From Candidatus Bipolaricaulota bacterium (GTDB taxonomy: Bacteria > Bipolaricaulota > Bipolaricaulia > M55B111), in contig JAIPHJ010000008.1 of the NCBI GenBank assembly GCA_021735245.1, positions 1 to 64,000 on the forward strand: DNA of 64,000 bases, given 5' to 3'. Shown here piece after piece: positions 6,560-15,601 of the stretch. The first letter of the stretch is position 1. Every line of letters starts with the position of its first letter. The notes under the pieces are model-generated. The model searched no databases. It saw only the letters and a program-made list of their open reading frames with translations, and was not told the DNA's origin. The position numbers and the translations under genes were made by a program.

Positions 6560-8755
6560 GTGAAAGCTTTAATCCTTGCTGGAGGAAAAGGCAGTAGGTC
6601 TGGAGTTGATTACCCGAAGGTGCTCCAAAAGCTAGGGGAGAAAAGAGTTATTGACCATATATTGGAAAAAGCCAAACAATTTCTGGATCCTTCCGATATT
6701 TACATTGTTGTCGGTTACCAGAAAGAAGCGATAATAGATTATTTAGGCGCTAGTTACAATTACATAAACCAGGAAGAACAATTAGGCACAGCGCATGCAG
6801 CATTGCAGGCGACGGAGGAACTAAGAAATTGGAGTGGGACCCTTCTTGTCCTGTATGGAGATACTCCTCTGTTTCGGCAAGAATCAATTAGAGGCTTGAT
6901 TAACTACCATCAGCAGAAAGGCCCCGCCCTGACGATTTTTACGGCTTTTTTAGAGGATCCTCCCCCTTACGGGCGAGTCGTGAGGGATGACGAAGGGCGA
7001 ATAACTTCTGTCATCGAGGAGTTCGACGCTTCGACTTCAGTAAAAGAAATTAAAGAAATAAATATTGGGGCCTATGTTGCTGAATGGCCCGAAATAGTAC
7101 CTTCTTTGAGAGAGCTGGAAAGGGATAACGAACAGGATGAATATCTCTTTACTGACGTGGTTAAAGAGCTAACGGAACGAGATTTAAACGTCCACTCCTA
7201 TCGCACCTTTGATAGCGATGAGATCCTCGGCATCAATACGCCAGAAGATCTGGATACTGCAGAGTTCATTTTGCAGAAAAGAACTTTCAGACCCTTCCAG
7301 CGGGAAGAAAAAAATATTATTGAATTTGGTACGGGGGGCTGGAGGGGGATTATCGGTGAAGGGTTCACATTTGACAACGTCAGAAGACTTGCCCAGGCCA
7401 TTGCAAATAACTTAATACGCGAGGGAAAAGAAGACGAAGGTGTAATCATCGGCTTTGGCAGACGGTTTTTGTCTAATAGGTTTGCGGAAGCATTTGCAGA
7501 GGTGCTGGCTGGTAATAACGTAAAAACTACCGTTTTGCCGGAAAGTTCCCCGACGCCGGTTATTGTGTACGCCACTCAAACGTCCGATCACGCTCTGGGA
7601 ATTATGGTTACGGCCAGTCATAATCCGGCTAAGTATAATGGGATCAAAATTAGAGCGGAAGAAGGCAAGCCAATGCCCGACTCAAAAACTCACTCTTTTG
7701 CCGAGGAAGCAAATTCATTTGATTCTCAGGAGGTAGTAAAAGCGGATTATTCGTCCTGTCAGAAAGCGGATTATATAAAAGAAAGGGAGTATAGCAATAG
7801 CTACATCGACGCCGTAGAAGAAAAAATAGATATGGATTCTATAAGGTCCGCTGACATGCATGTAATCCTTGATCCGATGCATGGAGTAGGGCAAGTTACG
7901 CTTGAAACTATACTGACGGAGTGCCGCTGTAAACTTAATACGATCCACGATCGCCACGATCCGCTTTTTGGTGGCCAGTCGCCTTCCCCGGATCTTTCTT
8001 CGTTGACGGAATTGACGTCCTTAGTTCAAGAGGAAAGCTACGACCTGGGGCTGGCTACGGACGGGGACGCTGACCGTATAGCCGTAATAGATGAGCGAGG
8101 AGAGTACGTCTCTGCCAACGATATATTAACCATCCTTTATTATTACCTGCACGAATACAGGAAGTTGTCAGGGGGAGTGGTCCGAAATTTAGCTACCACC
8201 CACAAGCTCGATAGACTCGCTCAGTCCTTCGGGGAAGAGTGTATAGAAGTACCTGTAGGGTTTAAACACATTTATCAGGCTATGAATGAAAGCGGAGCCC
8301 TGCTCGGAGGCGAGAGCAGTGGGGGGTTGACAGTTAGAGATCATATACCGGGTAAAGATGGGGTCTTTGCGGCTGCTTTGATTGTAGAACTTCTGGCAAA
8401 GAGCGGTAAATCGTTGAGTGACTTTCAAGCTGAGTTAAAAGATATTACCGGTGAGTTATATACTTACCAGGAGAACATCGAATACCAGGGAGAAATGAAG
8501 GCAACTTTAACAAAACAGTTCAAGGAAAGAGATCTAGAGGAAATTGCCGGACACTCTGTAGAATATACTACCCACAAGGACGGTGTCAAATATTTTCTGG
8601 AGAATGACAACTGGGCCTTACTCCGTTTCTCCGGCACCGAGCCCCTCCTTCGCCTGCGTGCCGAAGGAACCACGAAAAGTACAGCGAAACGTTTAGTAAA
8701 GGGGCTTTACGATAAATTTGAACTGGACACCCTGGAGGGGAAAAAGATTTATTAG
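6560..8755 (+). CDS. Fusion: GlmU-like nucleotidyltransferase + phosphohexomutase
   Basis: A 731-residue two-enzyme protein. Residues 1-230 are a sugar-1-phosphate nucleotidyltransferase resembling the GlmU N-terminal domain: LILAGGKGSR, GTAHAALQA, LYGDTPLF, PYGRVVRD. Residues 250-725 form an alpha-D-phosphohexomutase: phosphoserine loop TASHNPAKYNG, metal loop DGDADR, sugar loop GGESSGG and phosphate loop RFSGTEPLLRLR. The GlmU acetyltransferase beta-helix is absent. The protein could convert a hexose(amine)-6-phosphate to its 1-phosphate and then to the nucleotide sugar. Start GUG with AGGAG upstream, in an operon with the glycosidase. Glucose or mannose substrates are also possible. Confidence 0.9.
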   Translation: MKALILAGGKGSRSGVDYPKVLQKLGEKRVIDHILEKAKQFLDPSDIYIVVGYQKEAIIDYLGASYNYINQEEQLGTAHAALQATEELRNWSGTLLVLYGDTPLFRQESIRGLINYHQQKGPALTIFTAFLEDPPPYGRVVRDDEGRITSVIEEFDASTSVKEIKEINIGAYVAEWPEIVPSLRELERDNEQDEYLFTDVVKELTERDLNVHSYRTFDSDEILGINTPEDLDTAEFILQKRTFRPFQREEKNIIEFGTGGWRGIIGEGFTFDNVRRLAQAIANNLIREGKEDEGVIIGFGRRFLSNRFAEAFAEVLAGNNVKTTVLPESSPTPVIVYATQTSDHALGIMVTASHNPAKYNGIKIRAEEGKPMPDSKTHSFAEEANSFDSQEVVKADYSSCQKADYIKEREYSNSYIDAVEEKIDMDSIRSADMHVILDPMHGVGQVTLETILTECRCKLNTIHDRHDPLFGGQSPSPDLSSLTELTSLVQEESYDLGLATDGDADRIAVIDERGEYVSANDILTILYYYLHEYRKLSGGVVRNLATTHKLDRLAQSFGEECIEVPVGFKHIYQAMNESGALLGGESSGGLTVRDHIPGKDGVFAAALIVELLAKSGKSLSDFQAELKDITGELYTYQENIEYQGEMKATLTKQFKERDLEEIAGHSVEYTTHKDGVKYFLENDNWALLRFSGTEPLLRLRAEGTTKSTAKRLVKGLYDKFELDTLEGKKIY

Positions 8756-8769
8756 GATGAAGTTATACC

Positions 8770-8824
8770 GAAACTAGCCGAAAGTATTCCCGGGGTAACC
8801 CCTGGGCTGATCGGCAGGTTTTTC
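8770..8824 (+). repeat. Dispersed hairpin repeat, H2 type, copy 2; intergenic 8756-9073
   Basis: AAACTAGCCGA pairs with TCGGCAGGTTT and encloses CCCGGGG/CCCCTGGG, the same two-tier design as at 4970 with different inner stem bases, so the shape rather than the sequence is kept. It follows the fusion gene by 15 bases. Later in the gap, AAGACCA (about 9005) and TGGTCTT (about 9031) form another foldback before the HAD gene. No gene is seen in the 318-base gap. Confidence 0.55.
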
Positions 8825-9076
8825 CTCCAGCGTTTTTGAAAGACGCAATTTAGGGCAACAGGAGCTTTTTGTACGCGGCCCGATTTTTATTAACGGGGTA
8901 ATAGATTGGTTGTAGCAGTTTAAGTTGAACCGAATTAGTCGAAATTGGTGCGCTGAAAGGTCCAACTTGGGCGGGGTTTCAGTTGTGAGTGCACCGGAAG
9001 ACCAGGTGCTCGGTCCAGTATGGTCTTCGGGGTTACCTGGTGATCCCGCAGTCACAATCAAGGGGGTAGCAGTTTG

Positions 9077-9733
9077 ATGCAAAAAGATACTATTTACACT
9101 TCGGAAAGAAATAGAGGTTCCAAAATTGTTCACGCTCTAATTTTCGACATGGGGGGAGTGATTTTTCCCCTTGATCACATGATAACCTGTCGCAAATTAT
9201 CCAGGCATTGCAAATACGGACCGAAAAAAATTTACGATAAAATATTTGATTCCGAACTCGAAGATTTTTTTGCCAATGGACAAATCACTTCAAAAACATT
9301 TTATCACGAACTAAAAAACATGTTAAAATTCGACGACCTGTCCTTCGATGAATTCCTCGAAATTTGGTCCAATATATTTCAAAAAGATCAGGCAGTATGG
9401 AAACTAATCGAGGAATTTAATAATAAGGGAGTTAACCTATATCTACTATCAAATACCGATAAAGTCCACTTTGAGCATCTCGAAAAAAAGTACGAGGTAT
9501 CCAGGTTGTTCGATGATTGCATTCTGTCTTTTAGGGTCGGTAAAACTAAGCCGGATCCGGAAATATATAAGGTTGCTATGCAAAAAGCTGAGTTACCTCC
9601 GGAGGATTTGGTTTTTATTGACGATACCAGGGAAAACGTCTTAGGAGCTAATAGTCTGGGCTTGAATGCGATTCATTTTAGATCTCCCGGTGGACTCAGG
9701 GAAGACCTTGCGAGTTTTGAAATAGCCTTATAA
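9077..9733 (+). CDS. HAD-superfamily hydrolase (subfamily IA type)
   Basis: About 218 residues. Motif I is LIFDMGGVIFPLDH (nucleophile aspartate, with glycine at the usual second-aspartate place, as in YihX-like sugar-phosphate phosphatases and haloacid-type members). Motif II is LLSNTD, the motif III lysine is in GKTKPDPEIY, and motif IV is VFIDDTRENV. It probably removes phosphate from a small metabolite, perhaps a sugar phosphate given the neighbours. The start is AUG 9077 or the UUG just before it, both served by AAGGGGG at about 9060. Codon use is more AT-rich than the neighbours. Confidence 0.85.
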   Translation: MQKDTIYTSERNRGSKIVHALIFDMGGVIFPLDHMITCRKLSRHCKYGPKKIYDKIFDSELEDFFANGQITSKTFYHELKNMLKFDDLSFDEFLEIWSNIFQKDQAVWKLIEEFNNKGVNLYLLSNTDKVHFEHLEKKYEVSRLFDDCILSFRVGKTKPDPEIYKVAMQKAELPPEDLVFIDDTRENVLGANSLGLNAIHFRSPGGLREDLASFEIAL

Positions 9734-9887
9734 AACCGAGTTAAGCGTCTGAGTTTAATATAACCTTTCCCCGATTCCGTTATCCTCGAAAATCCCGTGC
9801 AAGGGATAAATTCTTCATCCAGATCGGTTTCCGTAAAATGGTGGCGACGGTAAAAGACAAATATCGGCAGTTTTCACCGGGAATCGG

Positions 9888-10724
9888 CTAGATAGAATAT
9901 TCCTGGGTCTTTTCTCCCCCTCCGGTCTCGATCCTCTCCCTCAGCCGGCTGGATAGGTAGTCTATACCCCAGACCATGAGCACTATCAACATCGTCAGCA
10001 CGACCGCTTTCGGAAAGTTCCATTTATTGATATAGCTATAGAGACGCATACCTATTCCTCCCCCGCCAACTATTCCAATTATCGTCGCCATTCTCACGTT
10101 GATATCCAGCCTGTAAAGGGTAAATGAAAGGTAGGGGTTAATAATCTGGGGGATCACTCCGTAAGCCAATACCAGCAACTTCCCCGCCCCCGTAGCTCTA
10201 ATTGCTTCCATTGGCCCGACGTCTATACTCTCGACTCTTTCGGAGAAAAGCTTCGTCATGTCGGCGACGGAGTGGATCCAGAGAGCCAGCACGCCGGGAA
10301 ACGGTCCCGTCCGAACCCATACGACGAATATAATTGCCCAGATAATCGGCTGGATGGAGCGAATAACGCTTGCCAGACCTCTGACAGCCGTGTAAATCGC
10401 CTTTGCAACCGGGGAGTTCATCAGGTTTTTCGCGCCGAGGAATGAAAGGACTATGGCAAAAGGTAAAGCAAGGGCCGTTGCCATGAAGGCCATGTACAGG
10501 GTCTTAATCAGCAGGATTACCCCTTCTCCAAATACGGACCAGTCCGGTTTGGCAAATGCCGACCATAATTTTAGAGTGCTGGGGAAGTTTTCTATCAGGA
10601 GAGAGAGGTCCAGGTTTATCCTGTTTAATGCTACCAGGAAAGCGACGGCGAAAAGAACGGCTATCCCCAGATTTCTCCAGAACGGCCAGGAACTTCTTTC
10701 CGGTATTTCTGTTTCCTGGTTCAT
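9888..10724 (-). CDS. phnE: Phosphonate/phosphate-type ABC permease (PhnE-like), second copy
   Basis: A 278-residue membrane permease of the PhnE family, with the ATPase-contact loop PMEAIRATGAGKLLVLAYGV and the family tail RLDINVRMATIIGIVGGGGIG. Its start overlaps the stop of the first PhnE gene by four bases, so the two are translationally coupled and probably form a heterodimeric channel. It is the last gene of the phnD-C-E-E operon. Phosphonate, phosphite and phosphate importers share this architecture, so the substrate is open. No phosphonate-degrading gene is in the window. Confidence 0.88.
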   Translation of the reverse strand: MNQETEIPERSSWPFWRNLGIAVLFAVAFLVALNRINLDLSLLIENFPSTLKLWSAFAKPDWSVFGEGVILLIKTLYMAFMATALALPFAIVLSFLGAKNLMNSPVAKAIYTAVRGLASVIRSIQPIIWAIIFVVWVRTGPFPGVLALWIHSVADMTKLFSERVESIDVGPMEAIRATGAGKLLVLAYGVIPQIINPYLSFTLYRLDINVRMATIIGIVGGGGIGMRLYSYINKWNFPKAVVLTMLIVLMVWGIDYLSSRLRERIETGGGEKTQEYSI

Positions 10725-11800
10725 ACTATCTTCTCCCTCGCTTTACCACTGATATAGTCGAGCAACCAGACCACCGTAGCGATAACTATGGTTACCGCCC
10801 CTACCTGGTTCCAGTCCAGCTGGCTCTTGTAGTAGAAGAAGAACCGGCCGATTCCCCCTCCGCCTACCAGAGCAATTACGGTCGCCATTCGGACGTTGAT
10901 GTCGAGCCGGTAGAGCAGGAATGCGGTATACTGCGGTATCACCTGAGGGACAGCTCCGTACCTGACTATCTGCCAGAACGAAGCGCCGGTGGCCTGAACG
11001 GCTTCGATTGGCCCTTTCTTTATCGACTCCACCTGTTCTGAGAACAGCTTTGCCAGGGCAGCCATCGAGTGAATGAGCAAAGCGAACGTTCCGGCGGCCG
11101 GGCCCCAGCCAACCCAGATCGCGAAGACTATGGCCCACAGAAGGCTCTCCACCGACCTCACCACGTTGAAGAAGGCCCTGGTGACGTAGAAGATCGTCTT
11201 TCTGAAAAGGCTTCCACCCATGATATTTCTCGCGCCCAGAAATCCCAGGGGAGCGGCGAGAACTCCTCCGAGAAGAGTTGCCAGGTAGGCCATGAACAAG
11301 GTGTCTACGAGGCTGCCCAGTATAGTATCATTGAGCTCCGGGTCTATGTTCATTAGATGAGTGAAATCCGGGTGCGACAGGCCGTACCAGAGGTGAGAAG
11401 TCTTCGAGGCTCTGCGGGTTATTATTCCGAGCTCCATGTCAGTGGTCAACCAGCCGACCCAGAACGTAAGGACGATCAGTACCACCGTGGTAATTCCCCA
11501 GTTGGTCAGAGCCCAGGTCTTACGGGGCGCCCTTTCTTTACCCTTTATCGTCTTGAGGCCGACGCTTATTCCGAACCTTTCGCTGGCCAGAGCACACCCT
11601 AAAGTCCCGAGAACCGTTAGAGCCCAGCCCCACGGTTCCAGGGTTAAAGACCCGTACCAATCCACGTACTGGGTATACCAGTAGCTGTCGAGGAGAAAAA
11701 TTACCGTGTAGGCAAGGTAACCCCAGATCAACCAGTCAAGTAACAGGGGCTTAATTCCCTCGGCCAGGTCAGGAAATGTGAACCTTTTCGGCTTCTTCAC
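10721..11800 (-). CDS. phnE: Phosphonate/phosphate-type ABC permease (PhnE-like), first copy
   Basis: A 359-residue permease, longer than its partner because of an N-terminal block with two extra hydrophobic segments (residues about 20-75). The EAA-like loop is PIEAVQATGASFWQIVRYGAV, followed by RLDINVRMATVIALVGGGGIG. The start is GUG 11800 with GGAGG a few bases upstream inside the phnC frame; the two genes overlap by 32 bases. Two unequal PhnE subunits in series are common in phn-type operons. Confidence 0.88.
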   Translation of the reverse strand: MKKPKRFTFPDLAEGIKPLLLDWLIWGYLAYTVIFLLDSYWYTQYVDWYGSLTLEPWGWALTVLGTLGCALASERFGISVGLKTIKGKERAPRKTWALTNWGITTVVLIVLTFWVGWLTTDMELGIITRRASKTSHLWYGLSHPDFTHLMNIDPELNDTILGSLVDTLFMAYLATLLGGVLAAPLGFLGARNIMGGSLFRKTIFYVTRAFFNVVRSVESLLWAIVFAIWVGWGPAAGTFALLIHSMAALAKLFSEQVESIKKGPIEAVQATGASFWQIVRYGAVPQVIPQYTAFLLYRLDINVRMATVIALVGGGGIGRFFFYYKSQLDWNQVGAVTIVIATVVWLLDYISGKAREKIV

Positions 11801-12530
11801 CGAATACCTCCTTGAATTTCTGATCGTCTATTCCCTTAGGATGACCGTCGTAGACGATCTTGCCACCTTTTAAACCGATAGCTCGGGTTCCGTACTTCCT
11901 GACCAGGTCCAAAAAGTGAAGACTGGTAATTACCGTCTTTCCCTGGTCGTTTATCTCGGCTAAGTAGTCCATTATAGTTCCGGAAGTTGCTGGATCGAGG
12001 CTGGAGACGGGTTCGTCGGCCAAGAGAAGTTTCGGGTCCTGCATCAGTGCCCGGGCGATACCCACCCTTTGTTGCTGCCCTCCGCTCAGTTCGTCGGCTC
12101 GCTTGAAAGCCTGTTCCGGTATTCCGACCGTTTTAAGCTTTTCGTGGGCAGTCTGCTTCATCTCCTCCGGAAAGCGACCAAGCATGCTCCTCCAGAAGCT
12201 GAGTTCACCCAGCTGACCGGTAAGGACGTTGGTTAATACCAGAGAGCGTTCTATCAGGTTGAATCTTTGAAAAACCATGGCTATTTCTTTGCGGATGGCC
12301 TTTAATTCCTTGCTGGAGGCGGTTGTTACCTCTTTCCCCTCGAATTTTATGCTGCCTTCCGTCGGTTCGATTAACCGGTTGATACAGCGAAGCAGGGTAG
12401 ATTTTCCCGAGCCGGATAACCCTATGACTACGAGAAATTCCCCTTGCTCTACTTCAAAGGAAATATCGTCCAGGGCAAGGACGTCCGGCGGGTATACCTT
12501 CGACAGGTTGTTGATTTCTAATTGAGCCAA
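11769..12530 (-). CDS. phnC: Phosphonate/phosphate-type ABC ATPase
   Basis: A 253-residue ABC ATPase: Walker A GLSGSGKST, Q-loop in MVFQRFNLIERS, signature LSGGQQQRVGIARAL, Walker B LLLADEPVSSLD and the H-loop in TSLHFLD. The Q-loop context RFNLIERS is typical of PhnC. It lies between the phnD hairpin (12560-12595) and the permeases and powers the importer. Confidence 0.92.
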   Translation of the reverse strand: MAQLEINNLSKVYPPDVLALDDISFEVEQGEFLVVIGLSGSGKSTLLRCINRLIEPTEGSIKFEGKEVTTASSKELKAIRKEIAMVFQRFNLIERSLVLTNVLTGQLGELSFWRSMLGRFPEEMKQTAHEKLKTVGIPEQAFKRADELSGGQQQRVGIARALMQDPKLLLADEPVSSLDPATSGTIMDYLAEINDQGKTVITSLHFLDLVRKYGTRAIGLKGGKIVYDGHPKGIDDQKFKEVFGEEAEKVHIS

Positions 12531-12559
12531 GTTATTTCTCCCCCTCCGTGGGTAACAAA

Positions 12560-12595
12560 CTGAGAGGGCCGGAAGGCGAATTCCGGCCCTCTCAG
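12560..12595 (-). terminator. Perfect 15-bp hairpin between phnD and phnC
   Basis: CTGAGAGGGCCGGAA and TTCCGGCCCTCTCAG pair perfectly around a six-base loop, 16 bases after the phnD stop. On the minus strand it is followed by a weak T-run (TTTGTT). It is best read as a 3' stabiliser or partial terminator favouring the binding protein. Confidence 0.8.
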
Positions 12596-12611
12596 TAAAT
12601 GAATAATTCGG

Positions 12612-13652
12612 TTATTCTTCGTCAGGCACCGGGTAACCGACCAGTTCTCTGTAACCGTCGTAGTAATCGTCAGAAATCCTTTCCACGTCGGTCCACTCGT
12701 AGAAGTTAGAGTCTCCCCAGAGCTTGGAGCCTTCTTCCGTCCTGATGTGCTCGACGACTGCTTCGACTATCTTGTCTTCCATTGCCTTCGGAAAGTCGTT
12801 TACGAAAGTCAGCGCGTCGTTGGGCATCGGGCCGAAGGTTGCTACGACACCGATCTTATCGATGACTTCCCAATAGTCGTACATGCCCGTGTCGGCGGCC
12901 GCCTGTCGCGCATCGTAGATTTTACCCCTCAATTCCTCGGGGTAGAGCTTGTCCAGGGCGTGGTTCCAGATCCAGATTTCGGGGTCGTCGCCGTATTCCC
13001 AGTCAAAGTATACTCCGTCGGGCGGGGTCGGAGGCGAACCGTAGGCAGTTGCGAAGTCACCTCTTTCCTCCAGCAAGGCTATTATTGAGGCGGTATGTCC
13101 CCCACTTTCGACTTTGTCGTCTATCTCGACTCCGTAGTTGTCGAATATTTTGTTTGGAACTACGTAACCCGACGTGCTTCCCACGTCGTTATAGATCCAG
13201 GTCTTTCCTTCCAGTGCTTCCAGTGCACCTTCCGTGGTCGGATGGTAATCAAATTCGTCCCGCCAGCCGTAGACGCTTGCGAAGTAATAGGGGTATCCGT
13301 ATCGGACTGCCGCGAGCCTCGGATGAACCCCGCCGTCAGTCTCCTGGTAGAGCCGGGTGTACTGATTGGTGGTGGGCGTGGCCATCGTGTCGCCGTCAGC
13401 AGCCTTTACTGCTTCAATTAGTGCCGCGTAATCGGCCGTCACGTGGGGCTCGATGTAGATATCCGTCATTTCGAAAAGGTCCTTCGCAATTTCGTTCGCC
13501 ACATCTTCTATGACCGTGGCGTTCGTGGACGGGGGAAAGAGCCACTGAACAGGATTCTTTTTCGTGCCTAATTCCGCGCTCAAAGCGCCAACACTTAGAA
13601 GTCCTACTGCCAGGACCAGAACAAACGTCAACTTAGCTTTTTTTAGCCACAT
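12612..13652 (-). CDS. phnD: Phosphonate/phosphate-type ABC solute-binding protein
   Basis: A 346-residue exported binding protein of the PhnD/SsuA-like family. The signal peptide spans about residues 1-26 (KLTFVLVLAVGLLSVGALSA). The mature protein has WLFPPSTNATV near the start, the DYAALIEAVKA segment that contacts the anion, and the hinge GSTSGYVVPNKIF. It is the first gene of the minus-strand importer operon; GGAGGG lies before the start. Which anion it binds (phosphonate, phosphite, phosphate) is not decided by the sequence. Confidence 0.88.
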   Translation of the reverse strand: MWLKKAKLTFVLVLAVGLLSVGALSAELGTKKNPVQWLFPPSTNATVIEDVANEIAKDLFEMTDIYIEPHVTADYAALIEAVKAADGDTMATPTTNQYTRLYQETDGGVHPRLAAVRYGYPYYFASVYGWRDEFDYHPTTEGALEALEGKTWIYNDVGSTSGYVVPNKIFDNYGVEIDDKVESGGHTASIIALLEERGDFATAYGSPPTPPDGVYFDWEYGDDPEIWIWNHALDKLYPEELRGKIYDARQAAADTGMYDYWEVIDKIGVVATFGPMPNDALTFVNDFPKAMEDKIVEAVVEHIRTEEGSKLWGDSNFYEWTDVERISDDYYDGYRELVGYPVPDEE

Positions 13653-13854
13653 TGGGCTATCCCTCCTGAAAAACCCTTGTCGGGCTTAATTAGAAAAATT
13701 TTTGTCAAGGAACCAGAATGAAGTTCCTTAACAATTTTGATAGAACCACTAATTTATAGTAAATCTTTTACCGGGCGAAGGCAAATAGTAGGGGGCCTGG
13801 TTTCGTTATCGAGTATTGTTTTAGCTCGAGAGAGAGTAGTTACGGACCGGGAGA

Positions 13855-14331
13855 TTACCCCTGAAGCACAGTACTTTCGTAGTCGGAGGTAATTAACAGG
13901 TCCGCTCTATTTCTATGAGTGGATATTATCTCGTGCTCCCGTTCCAGGACGTCTTCGAAGAACGGCTCCATCCTGTCCCGGCCCCGCCGTTTTCGGTCCT
14001 CGTAGGTTTGCCTGTAGTCCCTATCGATGAAAATTCGAAAGTCAGCGAATTCTAGCATTGTCGTGTAGGTTCCTTCGGCAATTAAAACTCCGTATTTCCC
14101 CACTTCCTTGACTTCGGTGGTAATTCTGTCCGCGTCGTAATCGACCAGCGGCTTGTATATTGAATCATCTCCTCTCTTGAAAGAGCGGAGGTTTGCGTCG
14201 AGGAAATCGAGCTTTACTTCGTAGGTTCCAACCTGATCTATGTTCTTCCTGCGCATTTCGTGGTTGGTTTGCGGGGGAAAGACGAAGTAATCGTCCTGCT
14301 GAAGAATACCGGCTAGGAGTCCTTTTCCCCG
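13855..14331 (-). pseudogene. Uridine kinase-like P-loop gene, 5' part damaged
   Basis: The intact part (ATG at 14256, 133 residues) matches the C-terminal two thirds of a uridine kinase-type P-loop protein: EVKLDFLDANL, VLIAEGTYTT, IFIDRDYRQTYEDRKRRGRDR and EHEIISTHR. The same frame continues upstream of that ATG as LAGILQQDDYFVFPPQTNH, which is the expected preceding segment, then runs into GLL and a stop near 14355. The Walker A loop is not present in frame: AGKRT appears only in another frame. About 20-30 residues between Walker A and QQDDY are also missing. So the gene looks deleted and frameshifted. Confidence 0.7.
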
Positions 14332-14428
14332 CTGGGGAAGTTTCGGAGGTTACCCCCGAAGCCCCTGATAAAACCCTGTGGCATGATTGTGTATTCTATA
14401 AGTATTGCCTTTCTCTAGTTTAAATTGA

Positions 14429-15589
14429 CTATCTGCCAACAATGCCATCTAAACCGACAGGCAAACAGGCAGACCATAATTGTTTATCACACCCTAGGGG
14501 GTATAGTTTTCCATTTTTCCAACCGAAAAGTTCGTAAAACCCATGTTTGTCCAGCGCATTGAGAACTCTGCTTCCCCCGGTAACCAACCAGGGCTGATTG
14601 AATTTGTTGCCACTCTTGGCGATAAAATACTGTTCAAAAGGCCATACGGACCCCAAATGATAACTATCGGGGGAATAATCCGGTTGATCGGGTCTGTAGG
14701 TCCGAAATCCATAAGGAGTCAATAACGTTTTAGATTTTTCCATAATCTTCTCTAACTTTTTTTTGGGAATATCTTCCGGTTCGAGATAAGCAAGGGCGTG
14801 TAACCCGTCGGAACTTATTCCTGAAATTAGCCCAAGTTCGTCTTTCGCAATAGCAAAAAATTCGATTTGATCATCCCAGAAAACAGATAAAAGCGCATCC
14901 GCCATTTCTTTTGCTGTTTTTTTTAACTCGCCCTGGCTAAAGGATAGTTCGACCACGCCCGCTAACTTCACCGACTCCCTCAGGGCCGCTATCGTTTGGG
15001 CTTGGACTAACATATACGCTATAGGGTAATGTGGATGCTCTCTGGAGGGAAGTCTATCGTCCTTCCAGTAAGTAGATTTGAGTGCGTAGCGGTTTGCTCC
15101 GCAATAAGATGGATCTTCCCAGAAGAGACCTTCTCTTATATGGTTGAATAAATAGTTGAGGGATTTTTGGATGGAGCTTTCGCGGTTCTTTATAAATGCA
15201 TGATATCCTTCATCCAGGAGCTTTCCAAGGCCTATCAGGGCTAACTGGGTGGTGTCCGAAGCGTTATATCGTGTTTCTCGGCCCCTCAAATTAACGTGGT
15301 CGTGCTCGTGTATTATCTTGCCTGGTTCCTCACCAGTTTGAGGATCTTGAGTTTTTCCTTGAGTTAAACAGGCAAACTTCACCACTTGGCGCAGAAAATC
15401 GGAATCGTCCAATATAAATGCCGAGAGGAATAGATCCCTTGCAAACAATCCAAATCTTGTTTCCCCATCCTTTATTCCGGCGTTGTACAGTGTAAATTCT
15501 TTGTTATTAATTCGGGGATTTACTCGTAGTTCTTCAATTACCCTTTGTCCTGCCTTAATAGTTCTTTGAAGAAGCTTAGTTTCATCCAA
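14429..15589 (-). CDS. Six-hairpin glycosidase (amylo-alpha-1,6-glucosidase/GH63-like)
   Basis: A 386-residue cytoplasmic protein with the (alpha/alpha)6 pattern of debranching-type and glucosylglycerate-type glycosidases: FGLFARDLFLSAFIL near residues 46-60, NASDTTQLALIGLGKLL (about 110-126), YHLGSVWPFEQYF near 316 and CDKQLWSACLP near the end. The acidic residues in ARD and SDTT are likely in the active site. No signal peptide. It is the last gene of an alpha-glucoside-type importer operon, so it probably cleaves the imported glucoside or glycerate conjugate. The exact linkage is unknown. Confidence 0.75.
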   Translation of the reverse strand: MDETKLLQRTIKAGQRVIEELRVNPRINNKEFTLYNAGIKDGETRFGLFARDLFLSAFILDDSDFLRQVVKFACLTQGKTQDPQTGEEPGKIIHEHDHVNLRGRETRYNASDTTQLALIGLGKLLDEGYHAFIKNRESSIQKSLNYLFNHIREGLFWEDPSYCGANRYALKSTYWKDDRLPSREHPHYPIAYMLVQAQTIAALRESVKLAGVVELSFSQGELKKTAKEMADALLSVFWDDQIEFFAIAKDELGLISGISSDGLHALAYLEPEDIPKKKLEKIMEKSKTLLTPYGFRTYRPDQPDYSPDSYHLGSVWPFEQYFIAKSGNKFNQPWLVTGGSRVLNALDKHGFYELFGWKNGKLYPLGCDKQLWSACLPVGLDGIVGR

Positions 15590-15601
15590 GGGAACTCTCC
15601 A

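Noticed and set aside
10556-11041. Long plus-strand frames opposite the phn and mrp genes
   Set aside because: They follow the third-position pattern of the real genes on the other strand, lack ribosome sites and have arginine/proline-rich nonsense composition.
9888-13652. Complete phosphonate degradation locus
   Set aside because: Only the importer is present; no C-P lyase, phosphonatase or phosphite dehydrogenase gene is in the window, so the substrate is left open.
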